Below, piece by piece: positions 49,031 to 57,179 of a DNA stretch of 64,000 nt (position 1 is the first letter of the stretch; every line of letters starts with the position of its first letter). Below the pieces are notes generated by a model, which was not told where the DNA came from, did not search any database, and saw only the letters and a list, made by a program, of their open reading frames with translations. The stretch comes from an uncultured Clostridia bacterium. GTDB lineage: Bacteria > Bacillota > Clostridia > Oscillospirales > Acutalibacteraceae. Location: positions 27,211 through 91,210 of the forward strand of contig CAMNST010000009.1 of the NCBI GenBank assembly GCA_946555465.1. Direction: 5' to 3'. The translations under genes and the position numbers were made by a program.

Positions 49031-51439
49031 TTACTGACTGCTTCCTTCTGCATTATTTCTGCGTTTTTTCTTTATAACTTTAATGATTGCTGCAGTTAAA
49101 ACAAGAATAACAACTCCGCCCGCGATACCGCACGGAACGCCGATTTTTATTGCGGGTGGATAATACTGTGTTGTATCCGGCATGGTTTCAATAAAATCAG
49201 GCAAAGCGTAAAGTTCTGCACCGCTGTTGCTTGCATAAGCAATACGGAGAACGGTTATATCGTTTTTCTCCATATTTACGGTTACGCTGCTGCTTGAATT
49301 GTCATACTGCAAATCTTCCTCAACAGGATAAACTGCATTTGTTCCCGTTTCATTGCAGGCTCTTGCGTATGGGCTTTTTAAGGACTGAGCCGAAACACGG
49401 TTTATAGTTCCGAAATCGTTCAGATTTACGGTTACATTCTGTTCTTTTTTGCTGCTGTTGACAAGTTTAACATAAAGCACTTCGTTTTCTTCATCAACCG
49501 TAACGGATTCATAAACACCATCCTGAATGGTTTCTCCGTTTTCAAATACAGATTTAATATATTTTGAACCGTAATTGTTTGAAAAAAGCATCTGCGTGTA
49601 ATAACTCGGGGTAAGAACCACTTCCTGTGAGTCAAACCATATGAGATTTATGTTCCAGCACTGTGCGTTTATTTTTGCAAAAGTGGGCGCGTAGGATGCC
49701 ATTTCAACAATGTCGCCGTTTCGTTCAATGCCTGTAAGGTAACTTGCCTCTTCAACTGCCTCCCATATATTTGATTTGGTCTGAAGCGTTCCGTAGCCCT
49801 GTGACGTGGCGGCATATTCGCCTATAAATATGTGTGCATCGTTTCGGTCAAAACTGTCGTATCTGTTATTATTTGAAAAAAGATATCCGTCGCCCGTGTA
49901 ATAGTGTTCGTCTATTATTGTGTCAGAGTAATTTTCGTTAATCCAACTGCGGTTATAATCGTATGCCTCACCTTCAAGCCATGCTCCGCTTGAGGAGATA
50001 ATTGTTATTTCGGGATATGCTTTTTTTACTTCTTCGTACAGAGCCTTGAAGTTGCGTTCGTAAATTTCGCCCCAGTTATCGTTGCCGAGACCGATATATT
50101 TAATGTTGAACGGTTCTGTGCTGCCGTTTGCCGCACGAAGTGCACCCCAGTAAGTTGATGTTGAATCGCCGTTTGCATACTCTATTAAATCAAGAACGTC
50201 CTGAACATATGCATCCCATTCTTTTGTTCCGGGGCGGAGTGCTATGGTGTCCAGCCAGTTTTCAAAGTCTTCACGGCTGTTTATGTTCATATCAGCAATA
50301 TATTTTGTATAGTCATTGCGCCATTCGGTGTTGTCTTCGGGCATATTGCGCACTTCTGTCATATATGTTTCCCATTCGCTGTCACTCATATCGGATTTTA
50401 AAAGAGCAACCACATGGTCGTCATAGGCACATCTTCCCTGACAGGTGAGCCCAACGTTGAGAATAGGGAGTGCCTCAGCATGCAAATCTCTGCAGAGTTG
50501 GAAATATTCGTGATAGCCCATTGAATTTGTATTGATATAATCTCTGCCGTTATCATCTCTCCAAAAGTTATATGTTTGCCTGCGCTCTTCAAGCGGACCG
50601 ATAGTTTCTTTCCAGTTGTAAAGATTTTCAAGGCTGTCACCTTCTGCAAGGCAGCCTCCCGGAAAACGTATAAAAGCAGGATTAAGTTGTTCAAGTGATT
50701 TGTAAAGATCGGGGCGCAGCGAGGTATATTTCCATTCATCACTTGCGTAACCGTAACTGTTTTTTGAAACAAGCGTAACAAAATCAAGATAAAGCGTGCC
50801 TGTGCCGTTAAATTCAATGGTAAGTCCGCCGTCTTCATCAGCAACAGATGTCAGCGTGGTTGAGATTTTGTTCCATAGTCCCTTGCAGTTTGAAATATCA
50901 AGTTCCGTGATATTTGATTTGTTTTTTGCGGAATCAAGATAAACAGAAACCGTTCCCTCAAAACTTTTATTGTTTATATAACAGGAAAAATCATATTCTG
51001 TGTTTTCCTTAAATCCCATATCAGGGGTGGATGCCAGTTTTTCATTTCTGTCATAAGTTTTGTAATCGTACATTTCGGGAAAACCTATATTTGTAATTCT
51101 GCCGATACCGTTTGCGCTTATAACGGCATATGTTTGATTTTTGTTATTCATAGGAATTTCGTCTGCAGTTGAAAATTCTGCAAGATTTTCATAGTTCCAG
51201 CCGGTGGTTTTGTTGAATTCATATTCAAATGAATTGTTATTTACAAGGTTGGAAACGAGTCCGCCGTCGCATGCATATGAGATGTCTTCAATAAAAAGTC
51301 CGTAAAGATGGTCTGATATTTCGTACGATTCATTATTTGCAGAAATATGAAGTACTTTTGAATCATCTGCACTTGCCGGGGCAGCAAACATGGTTATAAG
51401 TATTACGGTTGCCGCGAGAAAGGCTGTAAATTTTTTCAT
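49031..51439 (-). CDS. GH51-type alpha-L-arabinofuranosidase-like protein, membrane-anchored
   Basis: An 802-residue protein. A signal peptide (MKKFTAFLAATV…APASA) is followed by a GH51-type start (LYGLFIEDISYACDGGLVSNLVNN), a carbohydrate-binding-like insertion, the barrel block IRFPGGCLAEGD, and a probable nucleophile Glu541 in FIGEYAATS. A C-terminal helix (about 768-790) with KKKRR holds it to the membrane; no LPXTG motif. The acid/base position, normally Glu in G-N-E, reads G-L-G-N-D-N-W with Asp454. Members release arabinofuranose from plant polysaccharides. The conservative change leaves activity uncertain. GGGTGA lies 6 bp before the chosen ATG. Confidence 0.82.
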   Translation of the reverse strand: MKKFTAFLAATVILITMFAAPASADDSKVLHISANNESYEISDHLYGLFIEDISYACDGGLVSNLVNNNSFEYEFNKTTGWNYENLAEFSTADEIPMNNKNQTYAVISANGIGRITNIGFPEMYDYKTYDRNEKLASTPDMGFKENTEYDFSCYINNKSFEGTVSVYLDSAKNKSNITELDISNCKGLWNKISTTLTSVADEDGGLTIEFNGTGTLYLDFVTLVSKNSYGYASDEWKYTSLRPDLYKSLEQLNPAFIRFPGGCLAEGDSLENLYNWKETIGPLEERRQTYNFWRDDNGRDYINTNSMGYHEYFQLCRDLHAEALPILNVGLTCQGRCAYDDHVVALLKSDMSDSEWETYMTEVRNMPEDNTEWRNDYTKYIADMNINSREDFENWLDTIALRPGTKEWDAYVQDVLDLIEYANGDSTSTYWGALRAANGSTEPFNIKYIGLGNDNWGEIYERNFKALYEEVKKAYPEITIISSSGAWLEGEAYDYNRSWINENYSDTIIDEHYYTGDGYLFSNNNRYDSFDRNDAHIFIGEYAATSQGYGTLQTKSNIWEAVEEASYLTGIERNGDIVEMASYAPTFAKINAQCWNINLIWFDSQEVVLTPSYYTQMLFSNNYGSKYIKSVFENGETIQDGVYESVTVDEENEVLYVKLVNSSKKEQNVTVNLNDFGTINRVSAQSLKSPYARACNETGTNAVYPVEEDLQYDNSSSSVTVNMEKNDITVLRIAYASNSGAELYALPDFIETMPDTTQYYPPAIKIGVPCGIAGGVVILVLTAAIIKVIKKKRRNNAEGSSQ

Positions 51440-51582
51440 AATTATCACCCGATTTTTGTTGAATATAAACTTTTGTATGGCGTTATTATAACATTATATT
51501 AACAATAATGTCAAAAATTTGTTTTGGGTCTTGAAATATGATTGATTTTGTGCAATAATATATGAGCAATCAGAGATAATAT

Positions 51583-51659
51583 CGAGGTGTGGCTCAGTTT
51601 GGTAGAGCACCACGTTCGGGACGTGGGGGCCGCAAGTTCAAATCTTGTCACCTCGACCA
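51583..51659 (+). tRNA. tRNA-Pro (anticodon CGG)
   Basis: A 77-nt cloverleaf: acceptor CGAGGTG / CACCTCG, anticodon stem CCACG/CGTGG around TTCGGGA (CGG), T loop TTCAAAT and encoded CCA. Confidence 0.95.
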
Positions 51660-51661
51660 AT

Positions 51662-51692
51662 AAAAAAGGATACCATTATGGTATCCTTTTTT
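51662..51692 (+). terminator. terminator of tRNA-Pro
   Basis: Stem AAAGGATACCA / TGGTATCCTTT followed by TTTTATTT. A near-identical hairpin recurs at 51814-51842. Confidence 0.85.
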
Positions 51693-51703
51693 ATTTATAG
51701 AAA

Positions 51704-51842
51704 AATGCAGATTTGAACTTGCGGCAACGAGGTTCCAAATCTGTGATTTGGGAGAAACAGTTCAGTGAACTGTTTCGTAACGAGTGAAAGCAGGTTGCTT
51801 ATGAAAAGAGATGAAGGATACCATGTGGTATCCTTTTTTATT
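51704..51842. repeat. structured repeat with inverted tRNA-Pro fragment
   Basis: The element starts with AGATTTGAACTTGCGGC (51709-51725), the exact reverse complement of 17 nt of the tRNA-Pro T arm (51629-51645). Two palindromes follow, CCAAATC-TGT-GATTTGG (51735-51751) and a 10-bp-arm palindrome AAACAGTTCA/TGAACTGTTT (51755-51775). It ends with a second copy of the AAGGATACCA/TGGTATCCTT terminator hairpin. It codes for nothing visible and resembles a non-coding mobile or rearranged tRNA-tail repeat. Confidence 0.65.
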
Positions 51843-51845
51843 GCA

Positions 51846-51883
51846 TGCAATGTGACAATATTGTAATGGAAATCAACTATAAT
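51846..51883 (+). promoter_or_regulatory. promoter of the two-component system with shared motif
   Basis: TATAAT at 51878-51883 has no good -35; instead TGACAATATTGTAAT (51853-51867) occupies it, ending 10 bp before the -10. TGCAAT precedes at 51846. The same arrangement is found before the ABC transporter gene. Confidence 0.6.
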
Positions 51884-51915
51884 ATATGATAAAATTAATC
51901 AGGGGGATAAAGATA

Positions 51916-52596
51916 ATGAATGTATTTGTTTTAGAAGATGACGAGGCTATCGGTATAGGTTTAACGTATTCTCTTCAGAATGAGGGGTATGATGTTACGC
52001 TTGCAAAAACTGTAAGTGAGGCAGAGAGGATTCTTTCAAATCAGGATTTTTCGCTTCATATTCTTGATTTGACACTGCCTGACGGCAGCGGGTATGATAT
52101 TTGCAGACTTATAAGAAAAAAGGGAGATTTGCCTGTTATTTTTCTTACTGCGTTTGACGATGAAGTGAATGTTATTATGGGTCTTGAACTGGGTGCAGAT
52201 GATTATATATCAAAGCCTTTCAGAGTAAAAGAACTTATGGCAAGAATTAAAAGTGTTCTTCGCAGATATAATAAAGAAAATAATGAGACTGTTGTGAAAC
52301 TGGCGGATGTGACGGTCAATACAAACGAGGCAAAAGTGTATAAAAACGGTGAAGAAATCATTCTTACCGCAATGGAATACAGACTGCTGCTTATTTTTAT
52401 CAATAACCGCGGGATTGTTTTGTCAAGAAATCAACTGCTTGAAAATATCTGGGATGTTGACGGCAGTTTTGTTAATGATAATACGCTTACGGTTTATATT
52501 AAAAGGTTAAGAAATAAAATAGAGGACGAGTCCAATAAACCTAAAATTATAAAAACGGTCAGAGGGCTTGGTTATGTGATTGAAAATGAAAAATAG
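51916..52596 (+). CDS. response regulator, OmpR family
   Basis: A 226-residue response regulator. The receiver domain (1-115) has the acidic pocket LEDDE, phospho-acceptor Asp in ILDLTLPDGSG, the switch Thr in FLTAFDDE and Lys in YISKPF. The winged-helix DNA-binding domain (about 130-226) ends with IKRLRNKIEDESNKPKIIKTVRGLGYVIE. The start at 51916 has AGGGGGAT upstream. It overlaps the histidine kinase gene by 11 bp. The ABC transporter genes 80 bp downstream are its likely targets. Confidence 0.93.
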   Translation: MNVFVLEDDEAIGIGLTYSLQNEGYDVTLAKTVSEAERILSNQDFSLHILDLTLPDGSGYDICRLIRKKGDLPVIFLTAFDDEVNVIMGLELGADDYISKPFRVKELMARIKSVLRRYNKENNETVVKLADVTVNTNEAKVYKNGEEIILTAMEYRLLLIFINNRGIVLSRNQLLENIWDVDGSFVNDNTLTVYIKRLRNKIEDESNKPKIIKTVRGLGYVIENEK

Positions 52597-53578
52597 AGAA
52601 CTGAAAAAACTAACTGCTGTTTGCATATGCCTGTCCATTCTTTTATCGGCAATCCTGTTTTTTATCAATAAGTGGTGTGCATTTATCTGTCTGGCATTCT
52701 CATTGTTAATTTCTTTTGTTTTTATTTATTATACCAAAAAGAGATATGACGAAATTGAATGTTTAAATGATTATTTAACGATGGTTTGCTCGGGGAATTA
52801 TAATCTGTCGATTGATACAAATAAAGAGGGCGAACTTTCAATTCTTAAAAATAATCTTTATAAAATAATGATTCTTCTGCGTTCGCAAAATGAGAGTTTG
52901 ATTCATGATAAAGCGTATCTTGCAGATTCGATTGCCGATATATCCCACCAGTTAAAAACGCCGTTAACTTCAATTATGATGATGACAGATTTGATTAAAA
53001 ATACCGAATGCAGTGAAAAAACGATTGAATTTGCCGATATAATTGAAAATCAGACCGATAAAATGAAATGGCTGATAATTACACTTCTTAAATTGTCTAA
53101 ACTTGATGCAGGAACCGCAGACCTGAAAAATGAGGAAATAAATATAAAAGAAATTATTTCGGAAAGCCTTAAGCCGTTTATGATAACGCTTGATTTGAAG
53201 GGGATATCATTGAAAACAGATTTAACTGATTTTTGTTTTAACGGTGACAAAAACTGGAGTATAGAGGCTTTTGCAAATATTATAAAGAACTGTATTGAGC
53301 ATACATCTCAAAACGGAATATTAAAGATAAGTTCCAAAAGCACAACACTTTATAATGAGGTTGTGATAGAAGATAACGGCTGCGGAATTGCAGAAAAAGA
53401 TTTGCCCCATATTTTTGAGCGCTTTTATCATGGAAAAAATGCAGATGCCGACAGCGTCGGAATAGGACTGGCACTTGCCAAATCCATACTTGAACAGCAG
53501 CACGGCAATATAAGTGTTAAGAGCGAAGAAAGCAAAGGAACTTCATTTACCGTAAGGTTCTATAAAAGTATTGTGTAA
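52586..53578 (+). CDS. sensor histidine kinase
   Basis: A 330-residue kinase. Two closely spaced transmembrane helices (about 8-28 and 32-50) leave almost no extracellular loop, the intramembrane-sensing layout known from BceS/LiaS-type kinases. H box DISHQLKTPLTS, N box NIIKNCIEHTS, G1 EDNGCGIAEKDLPHIFERFYHG and G2 GIGLALAKSIL are intact. Kinases of this type sense cell-wall antibiotics through a partner ABC transporter, which is encoded next to it here. Confidence 0.92.
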   Translation: MKNRELKKLTAVCICLSILLSAILFFINKWCAFICLAFSLLISFVFIYYTKKRYDEIECLNDYLTMVCSGNYNLSIDTNKEGELSILKNNLYKIMILLRSQNESLIHDKAYLADSIADISHQLKTPLTSIMMMTDLIKNTECSEKTIEFADIIENQTDKMKWLIITLLKLSKLDAGTADLKNEEINIKEIISESLKPFMITLDLKGISLKTDLTDFCFNGDKNWSIEAFANIIKNCIEHTSQNGILKISSKSTTLYNEVVIEDNGCGIAEKDLPHIFERFYHGKNADADSVGIGLALAKSILEQQHGNISVKSEESKGTSFTVRFYKSIV

Positions 53579-53596
53579 GCAGAAAATATTTTTATA

Positions 53597-53649
53597 TGAC
53601 AAAATTGTAATTTAAAAGTCACTGTGATGTAATTTTAAAACGGTAGTAT
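53597..53649 (+). promoter_or_regulatory. promoter of the ABC exporter with shared motif
   Basis: TGACAAAATTGTAAT (53597-53611) differs by one base from the motif before the response-regulator gene. A second TGTAAT (53628-53633) ends exactly 10 bp before the -10 TAGTAT (53644-53649), as in the first promoter. Confidence 0.6.
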
Positions 53650-53672
53650 ACGCCTTGAAAGGAGATAAGATT

Positions 53673-54356
53673 ATGAAAATTTTAGAAATCAAAAACTTAT
53701 CAAAGATATACGGACAGGGAGACGTTAAGGTGCATGCACTTGATAATGTATCTTTTTCTGTTGAACAAGGTGAATTTGTTGCTATCGTCGGGCCAAGCGG
53801 TTCTGGCAAGTCAACACTGCTTCATATATTAGGCGGTGTGGATACCGCAACCAGCGGTCAGGTTATTATCGGTGATACTGATATTTCAAAACTCGACGAA
53901 ACGGCACTTGCAATTTTCAGACGCAGGCAGATTGGGCTTGTTTATCAGTTCTATAATCTGATTCCGATTTTAACTGCCGAAGAAAATTTGACGCTTCCCC
54001 TTCTTCTTGACGGAAGAAAGCCGGACAGAAAGTTAATCGATAATCTTGTTAAAAAACTCGGTCTTGAACATCGTCTTAACAATTTGCCCAATCAACTTTC
54101 AGGCGGTCAGCAGCAGAGGGTTTCTATCGGAAGGGCATTGGTAAACAACCCTGCACTTATGCTTGCCGACGAACCTACCGGCAATCTTGACAGGGCAAAC
54201 AGCAAAGAGATTATTTCACTTTTGCGCTGGTTTAATAAAGAATACAAACAGACAGTTATTATCATTACCCATGATGAAAAAATTGCCTTGTCGGCCGACC
54301 GTGTAATTTCTATTGAGGACGGCAAAATTGTACGGGATGAGGTGAAGGTTTCTTGA
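53673..54356 (+). CDS. ABC transporter ATP-binding protein (LolD/MacB/BceA type)
   Basis: A 227-residue ATPase. Walker A GPSGSGKST, Q-loop YQFYNLIPILTAEENL, signature LSGGQQQRVSIGRAL, Walker B LMLADEPTGNLD and the H-loop ITHD are complete. The family (MacB, LolD, BceA, FtsE) pairs with FtsX-fold permeases and drives mechanotransmission or peptide extrusion. AAGGAGATAAG precedes the ATG. The permease start overlaps its stop by 4 bp. Confidence 0.95.
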   Translation: MKILEIKNLSKIYGQGDVKVHALDNVSFSVEQGEFVAIVGPSGSGKSTLLHILGGVDTATSGQVIIGDTDISKLDETALAIFRRRQIGLVYQFYNLIPILTAEENLTLPLLLDGRKPDRKLIDNLVKKLGLEHRLNNLPNQLSGGQQQRVSIGRALVNNPALMLADEPTGNLDRANSKEIISLLRWFNKEYKQTVIIITHDEKIALSADRVISIEDGKIVRDEVKVS

Positions 54357-56911
54357 ATATAGTAAGAAAATTAACCCTTCGCCATTTAAAGGAAAATAAG
54401 GGCAGAACAGTTATTACTACGCTGGGTATATGTGTTGCCATTGCTATGATAACCGCCGTGTTTGTCAGCGTGGCTTCATTTATGAATTTGTTTGGCGAAC
54501 TTTCAATGCTTGAAGGCGGAAATATACACGCAACCATGGTTGTAAATGCAGAACAACTTGAAAAACTGAAAGCGGATGACAGAATAAAAAATGTTGGAAT
54601 TATTCCGTTGGATGCAAGCGGAGAAGATGCTTTTCACCTTGAAGAATGTGTGTCTGATCGTATGGGAACAGGCGGGATTTATATTGGTGACGAAGTAAAT
54701 CTTTCTCAAAAAGCAACCTCGCAGTTTGAAGGGAATCTGCCGAAAAACGAAAATGAAATTGCCGTTGAAAAAGAACTGATTGATAAAAATAATCTTGATT
54801 GGAAAATCGGCGATACTGTAAAAGTTCCTGTGGGTACACGCTATATTATTGATGAAGATGGTGAAGAAGCAACTTTTTCAGGCAGTTATTATACGGGCGA
54901 ACAGTTTCGGACTTCAGAGATAAAAGAATTTAAAATTACTGCAATTTTTAATGGAAATCTTCCGACTATACGCTATAGTATTGTAAGAGGAATGAGCGAA
55001 TCCGAAAAGAGCGGAGAGATACAGGCAACCGTTGAACTTGAAAAGGTGAATTATAAATCGCTTGAACTTATCAGATCAATGATTGATGATTATGGAATTG
55101 AAGAATATGACATAAATACGTCTTATCTTCAGACAAAGTTTGCTATTGATCAAAACAGCAGTCTTGCATTAACCATAATTCCCATGGCTTTGATTATTCT
55201 TGCAATTATTATTGTTGCATCGGTAATGCTGATATATAACGCCTTCGGAATGTCTCTTTCCGAGCGTGTGCGTTATCTCGGTATGCTGGCAAGTGTTGGC
55301 GCTACCCGTTCGCAGAAACGAATGTCTGTATATTTTGAAGGTGCTGTTCTGGGGCTTATCGGAATACCGGTCGGTATTGCAGCAGGTATTGCCGGAATAA
55401 GCATAACATTAAAGGCTGTTGGTGACAAAATTCTTTCAACCGGAATGATTATGGGCATCGAAGACAGCGGTTATGAAATGAGAACGGTAGTTCCGCTGTG
55501 GGCAATCATCGGAATCGTAATTTTCAGTGTGTTCACAATTTTTATTTCATCATTTATTCCTGCCAAAAAGGCTTCTGCAATTACACCGATTGATGCGATT
55601 AAGCAGAACAGCGTGGTAAAAGTTAAGGCTAAAAAACTCAAATCACCTAAATTTATTCGTGCGCTTTTCGGTTATGAAGGTGAACTTGCCTATAAAAGTT
55701 TGAAACGAAACGGTAAAAAATCAACCATGATAACGGCTTCCATTGCACTTTCGGTAGTTCTGTTTTTATCTGTAAATTATTTTTGCCAGATATTTGTTCA
55801 GAGCAACGGAAACATTCAGGATATGCCTTATGACATAAGTGTTACTGTTGATTATGATGATAAAGATGCAATCGCCGAAAAATTCAGTGAAGTCAGCGAG
55901 ATTGACAGTTTTACCCCATGCGGCAATAGTTTTTTTACCTATAACAATAATGATGAGTTGATTGACGGATTTTTTGTTGAAGAAAATCTGACAAGTGCAT
56001 ATAAAAATATGGCAAAGAACAAGATGTATGTATTTGTCAACTATGTTAAGGATGAAGATTTTAATGCACTGTGCAAAGCAAACGGTATTGATGAACGCGA
56101 TTTCTACGGCGATACCCAAAACGCACTTCTTCTTAATAATGTCAGCCATAATGAAGGCGGTAGCAAGGTTTTCAATGATGATGTAATAGGCAGCAGAATC
56201 GGTTATACGCAGTATGGCGATGACCAGACTGTAACCATAAAAAACCTTGTTGATTATGATAAAAATAATGCTTTGTTTGATCTTAACAGCAAAAATACAA
56301 TAAGTGTTTATGTTCCAGAAAGCACACACTATAAATTACTTTTTAACAATGAAGATGTTGACGGTGTGCCATATATTTGGGGTATTACTGCCGAAGAGCA
56401 TGCGGCGGCATATGAAAAGATAACTGCTATAATTGATGAAAATAATTTCAGCGGTGTTTATGCAGTTGATATTGTTGACCAAATGCAGGTTATGAATACG
56501 TTGGTATTTGTTCTTCAGGTGTTTGTATATGGTTTTATTGCACTTATTACACTTGTAACACTTGCAAATATAATCAATACAATTTCAACAGGAATTCAAC
56601 TCAGACGAAAGGAATTTGCAATGATTAAATCTGTAGGCACAACGCCTAAAGGTTTTGGTAAAATGATTTGCCTTGAAAGCGTTTTCTATGGTTTAAAAGC
56701 ACTTGTTTTTGCAATACCGATAAGCCTTCTTCTGAGTTTTGCAATGAACAAGCAACTCGGCGATTCGGTTATTCCGTTTGAAATTAATTATCTGATGTAT
56801 CTGTGCGTTATTGCGGCAGTGTTTGTTATCATTGGCATATCTATGCTGTTTTCTATCAGACAACTTAAAAATGATTCCATTGTTTCAACACTTAAAGATG
56901 AAATAATTTAA
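54353..56911 (+). CDS. ABC transporter permease with two FtsX domains
   Basis: An 852-residue permease. The N-terminal helix (about 18-40) leads to a large extracellular domain (about 45-265). Helices at about 275-300, 325-350 and 378-402 follow. A second unit starts near 455, with another extracellular domain (about 480-710) and three C-terminal helices. This is the duplicated MacB-like (8-helix) form common in Firmicutes. The start is TTG, overlapping the ATPase stop (TTGA), with GAGGTGAAGG upstream. With the sensor kinase system it probably exports or senses an antimicrobial peptide. Confidence 0.9.
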   Translation: MNIVRKLTLRHLKENKGRTVITTLGICVAIAMITAVFVSVASFMNLFGELSMLEGGNIHATMVVNAEQLEKLKADDRIKNVGIIPLDASGEDAFHLEECVSDRMGTGGIYIGDEVNLSQKATSQFEGNLPKNENEIAVEKELIDKNNLDWKIGDTVKVPVGTRYIIDEDGEEATFSGSYYTGEQFRTSEIKEFKITAIFNGNLPTIRYSIVRGMSESEKSGEIQATVELEKVNYKSLELIRSMIDDYGIEEYDINTSYLQTKFAIDQNSSLALTIIPMALIILAIIIVASVMLIYNAFGMSLSERVRYLGMLASVGATRSQKRMSVYFEGAVLGLIGIPVGIAAGIAGISITLKAVGDKILSTGMIMGIEDSGYEMRTVVPLWAIIGIVIFSVFTIFISSFIPAKKASAITPIDAIKQNSVVKVKAKKLKSPKFIRALFGYEGELAYKSLKRNGKKSTMITASIALSVVLFLSVNYFCQIFVQSNGNIQDMPYDISVTVDYDDKDAIAEKFSEVSEIDSFTPCGNSFFTYNNNDELIDGFFVEENLTSAYKNMAKNKMYVFVNYVKDEDFNALCKANGIDERDFYGDTQNALLLNNVSHNEGGSKVFNDDVIGSRIGYTQYGDDQTVTIKNLVDYDKNNALFDLNSKNTISVYVPESTHYKLLFNNEDVDGVPYIWGITAEEHAAAYEKITAIIDENNFSGVYAVDIVDQMQVMNTLVFVLQVFVYGFIALITLVTLANIINTISTGIQLRRKEFAMIKSVGTTPKGFGKMICLESVFYGLKALVFAIPISLLLSFAMNKQLGDSVIPFEINYLMYLCVIAAVFVIIGISMLFSIRQLKNDSIVSTLKDEII

Positions 56912-56930
56912 TAACTTTACTCCTCATTCC

Positions 56931-56978
56931 ACCCCCTGTTTTTATGGATGTTATGTCCATTTACAGGGGGTATTTTTT
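56931..56978 (+). terminator. terminator of the ABC exporter operon
   Basis: Outer stem ACCCCCTGT / ACAGGGGGT with inner ATGGA/TCCAT and a TATTTTTT tail. Confidence 0.85.
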
Positions 56979-57077
56979 GTTTCTATGTAATTAAAAATAT
57001 ATATTTATGCTTAAAACTTTGTATATATGAATAAATATGCAATAATATTGCGAAAAATTGAATTTTTTTGCGTTTGG

Positions 57078-57109
57078 CTATTGATTTATAAAAAAAGAGG
57101 GCGTATAAT
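57078..57109 (+). promoter_or_regulatory. pyrG promoter (cassette copy 1)
   Basis: TTGATT (57081-57086), 17-bp spacer, TATAAT (57104-57109). The 18 bp from 57078 are identical to the -35 region of the DUF1846 gene promoter. Confidence 0.8.
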
Positions 57110-57115
57110 GTGTAA

Positions 57116-57153
57116 GTACAGACGGTTGTACAAATGCGTACAGCCGTTTTTAT
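57116..57153 (+). ncRNA. pyrG leader: pyrG leader attenuator (cassette copy 1)
   Basis: The transcript should begin near G57116. Almost at once it meets a terminator: ACGGTTGTAC (57122-57131) / GTACAGCCGT (57138-57147), then TTTTT. The extreme 5' end GTACAG (57116-57121) can instead pair with TTGTAC of the left terminator arm, giving a competing antiterminator hairpin. CTP-dependent attenuation of pyrG by reiterative transcription is established in B. subtilis; this leader lacks its GGGC start, so the mechanism here may differ. Confidence 0.7.
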
Positions 57154-57179
57154 ATTTTGTAAGTATCGGGAGGATTAAA

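Noticed and set aside
55766..56329. 187-codon leftward ORF inside the ABC permease
   Set aside because: Antisense to the extracellular domain of the permease; composition typical of a shadow frame.
57027..57179. 51-residue N-terminal extension of pyrG
   Set aside because: It reads through the promoter and attenuator hairpin, lacks homology and has no ribosome site; ATG at 57180 has GGGAGG and gives the family length.
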